DNA of 64,000 nucleotides. Source: Arthrobacter rhizosphaerae (GTDB lineage Bacteria; Actinomycetota; Actinomycetes; Actinomycetales; Micrococcaceae). This document shows, piece by piece, positions 8,557-16,114 of this stretch. How positions within the stretch are numbered: position 1 is the first letter of the stretch; every line of letters starts with the position of its first letter. The position numbers and the translations under genes were made by a program. Under the pieces are notes generated by a model that worked only from the letters and a program-made list of their open reading frames with translations, did no database searches and was not told the DNA's origin. The stretch lies in contig NZ_JALLAN010000019.1 in NCBI RefSeq assembly GCF_023062595.1, positions 29,269-93,268 of the forward strand, given 5' to 3'.

Positions 8557-9149
8557 CAGGGAGAACGTAGCGTCGAGTCCCTCACCGCTGCCGCCGGGCT
8601 CGGATTAAGTACCGCCTCGGCCCACCTGCAGGCACTGAAGCAGGCAGGACTCGTAACCACCCGCAGGGATGGTTCCAGGATTTATTACGACCTGGCCGGA
8701 CCGGATGTTGCTGCCTTTACAGCCTGGTGCGCAGCGTTGCCCGTTCCCGGGTCCCCGACATCGAACAGAAACGCGCCGAATACCTCGGCATCACGGGCGA
8801 CGAAGCGCTGGACGCTTCGGGGAAACCTACGGAAATGACCAGGGAGGAACTCCTGGAACAGGCCCGGGCGGGAACCATCACCGTGCTCGATGTCCGCCCA
8901 CCGGAGGAATACGGCGCCGCTCACATTCCCGGCGCCATGTCGATCCCGCTCGATGAACTCCCTACCCGCCTGGGCGAACTCCCGGCCGACCGGGAAATCA
9001 TCGCGTACTGCCGGGGAGCATACTGCGTGCTCGCCTACGAAGCAGTGGACCTTCTGCACTCCACCGGTCATCCTGCCCGGCGGCTGAACGACGGGATGCT
9101 CGAATGGCGCCTCCACGGGCTGCCCGTGGAAGCTGGCCACGCCGCCTAA
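8557..9149 (+). pseudogene. ArsR-type HTH plus rhodanese protein, 5'-truncated and frameshifted
   Basis: From 8557 one frame reads an ArsR winged-helix core (GERSVESLTAAAGLG, then STASAHLQALKQAGLVTT and YYDLAGPDVAAF). At 8716-8718 the reading shifts by one: adding a single T to the TTT run restores YSLVRSVARSRVPDIEQ. A full rhodanese domain follows with the active-site loop YCRGAYC (LDVRPPEEYGAAHIPGA before it), ending at 9149. The normal N-terminal helix of the regulator is missing before residue G-E-R-S, where sequence identity with the family stops abruptly at about 8557. So there are two lesions, a 5' deletion or junction and a -1 frameshift. A sequencing error could explain the shift but not the truncation. 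The intact family is a thiol or sulfur-responsive regulator (family knowledge). Confidence 0.75.
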
Positions 9150-9315
9150 GACCCTTTGTGCCCAGTGCTGCGCCCAAGGCAGGCACGCCGCATTGCCCCG
9201 GTCCAAAGAAACAGCAGCCAGGGAAAGCATCAAATGCGGGAAGCAACTGCGGTGACTCCGTTGCCTAGAGACAGTGGCCACTAGGGCGCGCTTCGAGGAC
9301 AGAGAGTTGACTGAC

Positions 9316-9850
9316 ATGAGTGAGCTGAATGATGCGCACCCTACGCACGCTGTAAGCGATGAGGAGTTTTCGGATGTCCGGCACGAGACGTTCAGCAATC
9401 ACGCGCGATCTTGAGGCCAATCGGGCGGAAGTGTTCGCAGCGTTCGCGGACGATCGAGTGCGCCGGCTGTGGTTTCGGATACCAGGAAAGGGAGCGATTT
9501 ACGATCACGACTTCCGCATCGGCGGAGGTGAGGATGCGAGCAGCACCTTCGTGATGCCCGAGGAGCCTGTCCATAAGCTGCGCAATCGATCCCGCTACCT
9601 CGACATCGCTCCCGACTGCCGAATCGTATTCGTCTATGAAGCGATCGTGGACGACGTAACCCGGTGGGCATAGCTCGTGACAGTGACCCTCGCGGATGCG
9701 GAAAGAGGGAGAAGCACACTTACCTGGACGGAGCAGGTCACGTTCCTCACTCGCACCGGGGACGGCAGTGCCGACCTTCCTCACCTACGCGGCGGGACCG
9801 TCCTTCGCCTCAACGGGCTACCGGCGGCCCTCAATAAGGACGGGTCGTGA
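9316..9850 (+). pseudogene. SRPBCC/AHSA1-family protein, frameshift plus nonsense codon
   Basis: ATG 9316 begins MSELNDAHPTHAVSDEEFSD and reaches HETFS. One extra A near 9398 then throws the frame off, and the continuing frame reads ITRDLEANRAEVFAAFADD and the AHSA1 core (IYDHDFRIGGGED, VFVYEAIVDD). That frame hits TAG at 9671-9673 where the family would have Ser (TCG). It continues without a break as LVTVTLADAERGRSTLTWTE to GLPAALNKDGS, stop at 9850. Two independent lesions in one gene argue for real decay rather than error. Intact relatives are START-fold activator-like or ligand-binding proteins, often next to an ArsR gene (family knowledge), and the broken ArsR-rhodanese gene lies just upstream here. 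Confidence 0.75.
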
Positions 9851-9933
9851 ACCCGCCCCAGCGGCCCCTGGCCCACACGTTGCCGGCCGGGCTAATAATT
9901 GCCGGATCGCTACGCGCCTCCCCTCCCCCGCGC

Positions 9934-11361
9934 CTAGCTGACCGGGTTGCCGAACCAACGCCTCAGCTGCGCATCGAGTTCCGCCTGTTCCGTGCCGGCC
10001 CAGGCCACATGGCCGTCAGGTCGCAGCATCAGGGCCTGCACGCCGAGTTCCTTGCTGCCGTCAACGACCTGATCGACCCGCTCCGCCCAGCCATCCGTCG
10101 AGAGCCGGCCGGTGGAGTCGAGCAGCAGGCCCCGGCCCCGCCGCATCAGCGCATAGAGACGTCCATGTTTGAGATCGACATCGGGGAGCCGTTTGCCGAG
10201 CAGGTCGTGTCCGACTCCGAAGTCGTAGCTGACCCCGAGCGCAGTGATCTTTTCGATCAGGTATCTGCTCACATCCTCAAAATCCATGAGTTCTGTCAAC
10301 AGCCGGCGAACGGCCTGGGCTCCCGGTTCGGTGGTCATCAGTTCACTCTGGGCGCGGGTGTTGTTGAGGACTTCTGCCCCCACCGGATGCCGTTCGGTGT
10401 GGTAGGTGTCCAGAAGCCCGTCCGGCGCCCAACCGCTGATCTCTGCGGCCAGTTTCCAGCCGAGGTTGAAGGCATCCTGGATGCCAAGGTTCAATCCCTG
10501 TCCTCCTAGCGGTGGGTGAACATGCGCGGCGTCACCGGCGAGGAACACTCGTCCGACCCGGTAGCGTTCGGCCTGGCGGGTGGCGTCATTGAAGCGCGAG
10601 AGCCATCGTGGCGAGTGGACACCGAAATCGGTGCCCGCGAAGGCCTGCAACTGGCGTTTGATTTGTTCGAGCGTCGGCAGGAGGGTACGGTCTTCGGTGA
10701 TTTCCCGGTTGGGTACCACGACCCCGTACAGGCCGTTTCCTGCCGGACCGACGCCGAACGCCTTTTGGGCTTGCCGGACCTCGGCGACGATGGCTGCCAC
10801 TTCCTCCGGCGGCATGGACAGTTCCATTTCACCCCTTAGCCATTCCGTTCTGGCCGACTCACCCGGGAATCCGACGCCAAGCAGCTTTCGGACCCGGCTG
10901 CGGCCGCCGTCGCAGCCAACGAGGTAACCCGAACGCTCACGCGTGCCGTCGGCCAGCTGAACGGTCACGCCGCCAGGGCCTTGGCTAAAGCCGACCAGTT
11001 CGCTGCCGCGCCGGATATCGGCCCCCAGTTCTGCCGCGTGTTCGCTTAGCAAACGATCTGTGACCGGCTGCGGGATGCCGAGAACGTAGGCGTGCGCGCT
11101 GTCCAAGTGCTGAGGCCACGATTTATCGATGCCTGCGAAGTGACCGGCACCTGGATACTTTCGGCCGTGTATGAGGAATCGTTCAAGCAACCCTCGCTGG
11201 TCGAGGATCTCGATGCTGCGCGCATGCAGGCCAAGCGAACGAACCTGCTTGGTCGGCTCGGGCTCCTTCTCCAGCACCAGCACCCCTGCACCCTGGAGCC
11301 GCAACTCGGCTGCCAACATCATCCCTGTTGGCCCACCACCGGCAATGATCACGTCCGTCAT
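9934..11361 (-). CDS. rox: Rifampicin monooxygenase (FAD-dependent, group A)
   Basis: A flavin hydroxylase that oxygenates rifamycins at the naphthoquinone and linearises or inactivates them (established for Rox/RIFMO of Nocardia and Streptomyces). The 475-residue protein matches that subfamily closely from memory. It has FAD motif VIIAGGGPTGMMLAAEL, the subfamily-typical RSLGLHARSIEILDQRGLLE, GIPQPVTDRLLSEHAAELGA, DG motif GCDGGRSRVRKLLG, and GD motif AGDAAHVHPPLGGQGLNLG. ATG 11361 puts the start exactly at the FAD strand; the frame is open 150 bases further 5' but encodes nothing conserved. A rifamycin-associated element lies about 100 bases upstream and supports the assignment. It would confer intrinsic rifampicin resistance in the cytosol. 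Confidence 0.92.
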   Translation of the reverse strand: MTDVIIAGGGPTGMMLAAELRLQGAGVLVLEKEPEPTKQVRSLGLHARSIEILDQRGLLERFLIHGRKYPGAGHFAGIDKSWPQHLDSAHAYVLGIPQPVTDRLLSEHAAELGADIRRGSELVGFSQGPGGVTVQLADGTRERSGYLVGCDGGRSRVRKLLGVGFPGESARTEWLRGEMELSMPPEEVAAIVAEVRQAQKAFGVGPAGNGLYGVVVPNREITEDRTLLPTLEQIKRQLQAFAGTDFGVHSPRWLSRFNDATRQAERYRVGRVFLAGDAAHVHPPLGGQGLNLGIQDAFNLGWKLAAEISGWAPDGLLDTYHTERHPVGAEVLNNTRAQSELMTTEPGAQAVRRLLTELMDFEDVSRYLIEKITALGVSYDFGVGHDLLGKRLPDVDLKHGRLYALMRRGRGLLLDSTGRLSTDGWAERVDQVVDGSKELGVQALMLRPDGHVAWAGTEQAELDAQLRRWFGNPVS

Positions 11362-11461
11362 CAAAATCCCATCCACAAAGAGTCCATGCGGCCACCCTCG
11401 CACCGCCGGCCGAGCGCAATTTCCCTCGCTTCTGGCCGCAGTTGACAATTTTGCCTCTACA

Positions 11462-11487
11462 GGGGGGCCTTGCGGCAAGGTCCCCCC
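11462..11487. promoter_or_regulatory. Rifamycin-associated element (RAE)-like inverted repeat
   Basis: GGGGGGCCTTGC-G-GCAAGGTCCCCCC is an inverted repeat about 100 bases upstream of the rifampicin monooxygenase start. It agrees with the published RAE, a G/C-flanked CTTGCGGCAAG-type palindrome found before rifamycin-inactivating genes in actinobacteria and needed for rifampicin induction. I recall the consensus and did not look it up. Confidence 0.75.
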
Positions 11488-11506
11488 GGAGCTATATCCT
11501 GAAAAT

Positions 11507-11532
11507 GGCAAGGAGTAGCTTCATTCCTTGCC
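11507..11532. terminator. Hairpin, possible terminator or insulator upstream of rox
   Basis: GGCAAGGA and TCCTTGCC form a perfect 8-bp stem with a 10-base loop, followed on the plus strand by TTTCTC. It could end rightward transcription or insulate the rox promoter. No adjacent plus-strand gene needs a terminator here. Confidence 0.3.
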
Positions 11533-12043
11533 TTTCTCTGGAGTCACGAACGGCTTTCCTCAACCCAAAGAAATGCAGCAATATAGGGATCTTTTTATAC
11601 TGGCCCATATTTTCTTATGGCTCGAAAGGAAGCGAGGCGTGCCCGGGCGGCGGCATGCCGTGAGTTTTCTGTGGACGACACCGGCCGCGCATCCACAGCG
11701 AGCAGCTGCTGCGGCATGGCCTGTGTGAGGATCCTGTACATAGTCGGATCCGGGGCTATAGTCACTCCCCCTGTCGTCAGGCCCTGACCCATACAATTGT
11801 TCTCCCCACGGAAGCGGAGGACGCGATATGGAGCTACATCTCTTTCTTCCCCCGAGGTCGCCATGGACCCGATCCCAACGACGACAGTGTCAAGAGAAAC
11901 GGTTCCGTATACCTCGACGCACGCTCGGCAGGGGGCCGGAACGGTGACCAGCTTTTTAGTCCATGTGCTGGCCCTTCCCGCATAAGGAACGTCAACCGTG
12001 CGTAGGCACCAAACGGCCTCTGGCGGAGGCTAGGCTCTATGCC
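11533..12043. other. Gene-poor stretch between rox and the DinB gene
   Basis: About 510 bases. The part at 11560-11630 is clearly more AT-rich than its surroundings. Two GGATCC hexamers flank a short spacer near 11727-11750. Short open frames exist on both strands but none shows a ribosome site, family motif or sustained GC-biased codon use. I see no gene here. Confidence 0.3.
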
Positions 12044-12661
12044 ATGATGACCAATCAGCGACTTGAGCCCCTGCTCGAGCAGTACGACTGGGCGACGGAA
12101 CGACTCCTCACTCGCCTTGCCGGGCCCACCAGCAACTCTGGTGATGGCAGCGACGTCGACGTACCGGTACTGACGGACGCCGAGTACCTCTGGGAACCGG
12201 TCGACGCGTGCTGGTCGGTGCGGAGGCGCGCCGATGGGCCCGGACCGGGCGCCATCAAGCTTATCGGCGCGGGTGAGTGGGGGCGAGACGGCGCCCCCGA
12301 AAGTCCGTGGCCTCCGCCTTTCACAACGATCGCCTGGCGGCTTGACCACATCTCCGAGACCCTGTTGGGTCGAGCCAATCACCTCGGTGGTGACCGAACG
12401 TTCGATAGAGCGACGTACGAATCACGACCAGATGCAGCCGGCGCCATCGAGAGGTTCCGTCACGCCGCAGCCGACTGGCGCCGGGTACTACTCAGTGTCG
12501 ATGTGTCCGACTATGACCGGACAGGGCTCAGCAGCTACCCGTACGGCAGCGATGCCGAGGAGACCTTTCCGACGATCGTGTGGTGGGAGAACCAGGAGAT
12601 CTTGCACCACGGAGCCGAGATCGCGCTGCTCCGCGACCTCTACATTCACCACTTTCAGTAG
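12044..12661 (+). CDS. DinB-superfamily protein
   Basis: A 205-residue protein of the DinB four-helix bundle superfamily, members of which are metal-dependent enzymes such as bacillithiol, mycothiol or maleylpyruvate transferases. N-terminal helix QRLEPLLEQYDWATERLLTRL, the central TIAWRLDHISETLLGR and C-terminal ENQEILHHGAEIALLRDLY place the expected histidines at three positions (HIS in helix 2 and HH in helix 4). The reaction cannot be told. ATG 12044 is preceded by GGAGG at 12025-12029, slightly far. Codon use is rich in GTCGAC and CGACG runs unlike the neighbouring catabolic genes, which fits an acquired accessory gene. Confidence 0.75.
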   Translation: MMTNQRLEPLLEQYDWATERLLTRLAGPTSNSGDGSDVDVPVLTDAEYLWEPVDACWSVRRRADGPGPGAIKLIGAGEWGRDGAPESPWPPPFTTIAWRLDHISETLLGRANHLGGDRTFDRATYESRPDAAGAIERFRHAAADWRRVLLSVDVSDYDRTGLSSYPYGSDAEETFPTIVWWENQEILHHGAEIALLRDLYIHHFQ

Positions 12662-12800
12662 CGACGAGCACGCACCGCAGACAGCTCAGCCGACGGAGTC
12701 CCTACGAGACGTCGAGTGGATACAGAGGATTACGTCCGCGTCGGTGGATAGGTGCCCGTAAGCCGGTCCCCCACCGCGACCACTTTTAGGCTTCTGCCCG

Positions 12801-13382
12801 CTACCGCCCGGCCGGCTTGGCCCGGACATGCATCCGCTCTCCCTGCCGGCCGAACAGGCTCAGGAACTCCACAGCCTGGGTGTCAGCCCGCCCGAACCAA
12901 TGCGGCACCCTGGTGTCGAATTCAGCGGCTTCACCGGCGGGAAGAATCAGATCCCTCTCACCCAGCACCATCCGCAGGTTCCCGTTGAGAACATATAGCC
13001 ATTCATAGCCCTCGTGGACCTGCGGGTCGGGTTGCTCGGGCCCGCCCGCGTGCAGGATGTGCTTATACGCCTGGACTCCGCCGGGCCGGCGCGTCAACGG
13101 GATGATGGTCATTCGCTTCTTCACGATAGGGCGCAGATGGACTCTGGGATCTCCGGTGGAAGGAGCGCCCACCAGTTCATCGAGCGGCACCTGATGGGCC
13201 TTGGCGAGGGGCAGCAGCAGCTCCAGGTTGGGACGCCGCTGCCCCGATTCCAACCTAGACAACGTGCTCACGGAAATGCCGGTCGCCTCCGAAAGGGACG
13301 CAAGGGTGGTCTCCCTGGTCAGTCGGAGGGCCCGGAGGCGTGGCCCCACCGCCGAAAGTACGTCGTCGATCATTTCATCCAT
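12801..13382 (-). CDS. XRE-family regulator with C-terminal cupin
   Basis: A 193-residue transcription factor. An N-terminal XRE helix-turn-helix (about 12-65; TTLASLSEATGISVSTLSRL then ESGQRRP) is followed by a single cupin beta-barrel (about 110-190; EGYEWLYVLNGNLRMVLGER and FDTRVPHWFGR). This architecture senses small ligands (family knowledge). ATG 13382 gives the usual start MDEMIDDV; an ATG at 13409 would add nine residues. It is divergent from the thioredoxin-reductase-like gene, with a pair of TTTGCCA direct repeats between them, and probably represses it. Confidence 0.87.
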   Translation of the reverse strand: MDEMIDDVLSAVGPRLRALRLTRETTLASLSEATGISVSTLSRLESGQRRPNLELLLPLAKAHQVPLDELVGAPSTGDPRVHLRPIVKKRMTIIPLTRRPGGVQAYKHILHAGGPEQPDPQVHEGYEWLYVLNGNLRMVLGERDLILPAGEAAEFDTRVPHWFGRADTQAVEFLSLFGRQGERMHVRAKPAGR

Positions 13383-13390
13383 TCCCACAG

Positions 13391-13418
13391 TTTGCCATTT
13401 CAGCAACATCCTTTGCCA
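13391..13418. promoter_or_regulatory. Direct repeats TTTGCCA, probable operator of the XRE-cupin regulator
   Basis: TTTGCCA occurs at 13391-13397 and 13412-13418, 21 bases apart (two helical turns), with a partial third TTTGC at 13422. They lie just upstream of the regulator start and within the 92-base gap to the divergent oxidoreductase gene. Same-face spacing is typical of cooperative binding. Confidence 0.45.
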
Positions 13419-13474
13419 CTCTTTGCGGGGATCGAGAAGGATTAGGAGAACGATAAATTCTGAAAGGAAACGCT

Positions 13475-14449
13475 ATGTATGACGTGGTAATAGTCGGTGG
13501 CGGCGCGGCTGGTCTGAATGCAGCCCAGATGCTCGGCCGTGCCCGGCGGTCGGTGATGGTGATCGACGGCGGTGAGCCGCGGAACGCTCCTGCCGAGGCG
13601 GTCCATGGCTTCTTGTCCCGCGACGGCATCAGCCCCGTCGCATTGCTAAAAGCGGGCCGGGCTGAGGTGGAGTCCTACGGCGGCCAGGTCCTGGATGGCC
13701 AAGTGACCGCCATCGAACGTACGGACGGGGAACGCGGGGAATCAGGCGCCTTCAAGGTAATGCTCCAGGACGGAACGGGTCAGGAAAGTACCGTTCACGG
13801 CAGGCGCCTGTTGATCACTACGGGCCTGGTGGACGGGTTGCCCGAAGTTCCTGGCATCCAGGAACTCTGGGGCAAGGACGTTCTGCATTGCCCCTACTGC
13901 CACGGCTGGGAGGTCAGAGACCGGGAAATCGGCATCCTGGGAACCGGACCGATGGCGGTCTTTCAGGCACTCCTGTTCCGGCAGTGGAGCAGCAACATCA
14001 CTTTGTTCCTTAATGGATCCATCGAACCCGATGAAGCTGAGCTGGAGCAGTTGGCGGCACGGAATATCACGGTGGTGCATGGCGCAGTGGAGCGGCTGCA
14101 ACTGGAACAGGGACGGCTCAGCGGGCTGCAACTTGCCACAGGCGGCGTGGTTTCAATTGATGCTCTGGCTGTGGCACCCGTTTTCACGGCCCGTACTCAG
14201 TACTTTTCCGGACTTGGCCTAAGAATCCAGCAACATCCCAGCGGAATGGGGGAATACGTTGAGACCGACGCCGATGGCGCCACCGCTGTTCCTGGGGTGT
14301 GGGCCGCCGGGAACGTGGCGGATCTTCGCGCCCAGGTTCTGTCGTCGGCAGCAGCAGGCGCCGCAGCCGCCGTCGCGATTAATTCCGATTTGATGGCGGA
14401 AGAACTGCAGGCGGCGGTGGCCGCTTACCGGCAACGCGTCTCCGTATAA
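13475..14449 (+). CDS. Thioredoxin-reductase-like FAD/NAD(P)H oxidoreductase
   Basis: A 324-residue flavoprotein of the TrxB type. It has the FAD dinucleotide motif VIVGGGAAGLNAAQMLGRA at the N-terminus, the redox-active pair in HCPYCHGWE (CxxC), a second dinucleotide-binding site near IGILGTGPMAV, and a C-terminal FAD contact GVWAAGNVADLRAQV. It probably passes electrons to a thioredoxin-like partner or a disulfide; the partner is unknown, since no thioredoxin gene is adjacent. The start has GAAAGGAAA just upstream. It is divergently arranged with the XRE-cupin regulator, which likely controls it. Confidence 0.88.
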   Translation: MYDVVIVGGGAAGLNAAQMLGRARRSVMVIDGGEPRNAPAEAVHGFLSRDGISPVALLKAGRAEVESYGGQVLDGQVTAIERTDGERGESGAFKVMLQDGTGQESTVHGRRLLITTGLVDGLPEVPGIQELWGKDVLHCPYCHGWEVRDREIGILGTGPMAVFQALLFRQWSSNITLFLNGSIEPDEAELEQLAARNITVVHGAVERLQLEQGRLSGLQLATGGVVSIDALAVAPVFTARTQYFSGLGLRIQQHPSGMGEYVETDADGATAVPGVWAAGNVADLRAQVLSSAAAGAAAAVAINSDLMAEELQAAVAAYRQRVSV

Positions 14450-14482
14450 GCCCCTCTGCTTGACGTCGGACAACGCGGAGCC

Positions 14483-15328
14483 TCAGTAGAGGAAGATATC
14501 GATCCACTCGCGGTTGTGGGCGTGGACCAGCACCAGGAACAGGACAAAGTCGAACAGCAGGTGGACGCACACGATGTACAGCAGGGATTTGGTAATCGTG
14601 AAGAGGCGGGCCTGGAGCAGCGCAAACGGAAAGATGAAAAACGGGGCGTAGGCGTGGAATCCCAATTCCCAGAGGAAGGAGGTGAAAAGGACCGCCTGGA
14701 GCAGGTTGGCCTGCCAATCCGGAAGGTGACGCCGCAGAAGGGTGAACGCGGTGCAGACGAAGAAGAGTTCGTCCCAGATTCCCAAGCCGTTGGTTCCCAC
14801 GAATAGGCGGGCAATGCCCTCAGGGTCGCTGACCGCAGGCCAGTTGTTGTAGACGCCCGTCTGGATCATATAGACCGGAATCAAGGCATAACCGATCACG
14901 ACGACGGCGGGCAGGTACCATTTCTCCGCCCGGGTCCATGGCTGCCCGGTTCGGATAGGGAAACGGACAGCATAGTCCTTGGTGACAAACCGTGAGACAG
15001 CATAGGGAATCCCCACTGCCAGAATCATGGCCGTTCCCATGACCAGCATGTGCTCCGTGCTGATGTCGGTGGTGATGGGAACGGCGCTCATTGCAATCAG
15101 GCCGACGGCAATGAGCGCAAGGTCCGTGAAAAGCGCCCGTTTGATGACGGCAGCAAGCACCAGGGCTGCTCCCAGCACGATGTATCCAACGGTGCGGTCC
15201 TCCAGAACAAAGAGGACAAAACCTGACAAGGACAGCAGCGCTGCAGGGACCAGGCTCAAGGAGGTCCTGTCCGGCCTGCCGGGGCCGGGGGTCCGGGCCG
15301 CCGCCGGCGCCTTGGGTTGTTGACTCAT
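14483..15328 (-). CDS. CPBP-like intramembrane protease family protein
   Basis: A 281-residue membrane protein with about eight hydrophobic helices after a basic/proline-rich N-terminus. The C-terminal half resembles the CPBP (CAAX protease/bacteriocin-processing) family. IWDELFFV stands where EExxxR is expected, and FLWELGFH and VHLLFD supply the second- and third-motif histidines. The first motif is DE with no arginine at the usual place, so activity is uncertain. Role and substrate are unknown. It lies 6 bases beyond the stop of the enoyl-CoA hydratase gene at the distal end of the valine operon and may be read with it. Confidence 0.55.
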   Translation of the reverse strand: MSQQPKAPAAARTPGPGRPDRTSLSLVPAALLSLSGFVLFVLEDRTVGYIVLGAALVLAAVIKRALFTDLALIAVGLIAMSAVPITTDISTEHMLVMGTAMILAVGIPYAVSRFVTKDYAVRFPIRTGQPWTRAEKWYLPAVVVIGYALIPVYMIQTGVYNNWPAVSDPEGIARLFVGTNGLGIWDELFFVCTAFTLLRRHLPDWQANLLQAVLFTSFLWELGFHAYAPFFIFPFALLQARLFTITKSLLYIVCVHLLFDFVLFLVLVHAHNREWIDIFLY

Positions 15329-15334
15329 GGTGGC

Positions 15335-16114
15335 CTACCTGTGCTTAAACTCCGGCGTGCGCTTCTCGCTGAACGCCGCCATGCCTTCTTTCTGGTCCTC
15401 AGTGGCGAAGAGGGAATGGAAGATCCTGCGCTCGAAAAGGACACCTTGGGCCAGCCCGGTTTCAAAGGCTGCGTTGACGGCCTCCTTGGCGATCATTGCC
15501 GCCGGCTTGGACTTGGAGGCAATGACTTCGGCGGCCCGCAGCGCTTCCTCAACGACGTCTGCGGCGGGAACCACCCGGGATACCAGTCCGGAGCGCTCAG
15601 CCTCCTGGGCGTCCATGAACCGTCCGGTGAGGATCATATCCATCGCTTTGGCCTTGCCCACGGCCCGGGTAAGCCGCTGTGAGCCACCCATTCCGGGCAG
15701 GACGCCGAGATTGATTTCGGGCTGGCCGAACTTCGCATTGTCGCCGGCAATGATGAAATCGCACATCATGGCCAGCTCGCAGCCCCCGCCCAAAGCAAAG
15801 CCGGAAACAGCCGCCACCACCGGGATGCGGAGCCTGGTGAAATCCTCCCACCCGCGGAACCAGTCCGCGGAGTACATGTCGACATAGCCTTTGGCGGCCA
15901 TTTCCTTGATATCCGCTCCCGCGGCAAAGGCTTTGGCTGAACCAGTGAGAACAACGGCACCCACCTCGGGATCGGTGTCCATGGCGCTCACGGCTGAAAC
16001 GAGTTCATCCATGGTGGTTTTGTCGAGAGCGTTCAAGGCTTGGGGTCGGTTCAGTGTCACCAGTCCCACACGTCCACGGCGCTCCACCAGGATGTTTGAG
16101 TACTGTTCCGTCAT
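15335..16114 (-). CDS. Enoyl-CoA hydratase
   Basis: A 259-residue crotonase-fold enzyme that adds water to enoyl-CoA, probably methacrylyl-CoA in valine catabolism. The oxyanion-hole segments are visible (KAFAAGADIKEM and SGFALGGGCELAMM). The two catalytic glutamates lie in GGGCELAMMCD and QPEINLGVLPGMGG. Length is normal for the family. Its start overlaps the 3-hydroxyisobutyrate dehydrogenase stop by 4 bases, so the two are translationally coupled. It is the last clear member of the mmsA-led operon. Confidence 0.92.
   Translation of the reverse strand: MTEQYSNILVERRGRVGLVTLNRPQALNALDKTTMDELVSAVSAMDTDPEVGAVVLTGSAKAFAAGADIKEMAAKGYVDMYSADWFRGWEDFTRLRIPVVAAVSGFALGGGCELAMMCDFIIAGDNAKFGQPEINLGVLPGMGGSQRLTRAVGKAKAMDMILTGRFMDAQEAERSGLVSRVVPAADVVEEALRAAEVIASKSKPAAMIAKEAVNAAFETGLAQGVLFERRIFHSLFATEDQKEGMAAFSEKRTPEFKHR

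Noticed and set aside
11442..11447. TTGACA as a -35 box near rox
   Set aside because: It points away from rox, has no -10 partner at 16-19 bases, and no gene follows in that direction for 600 bases.
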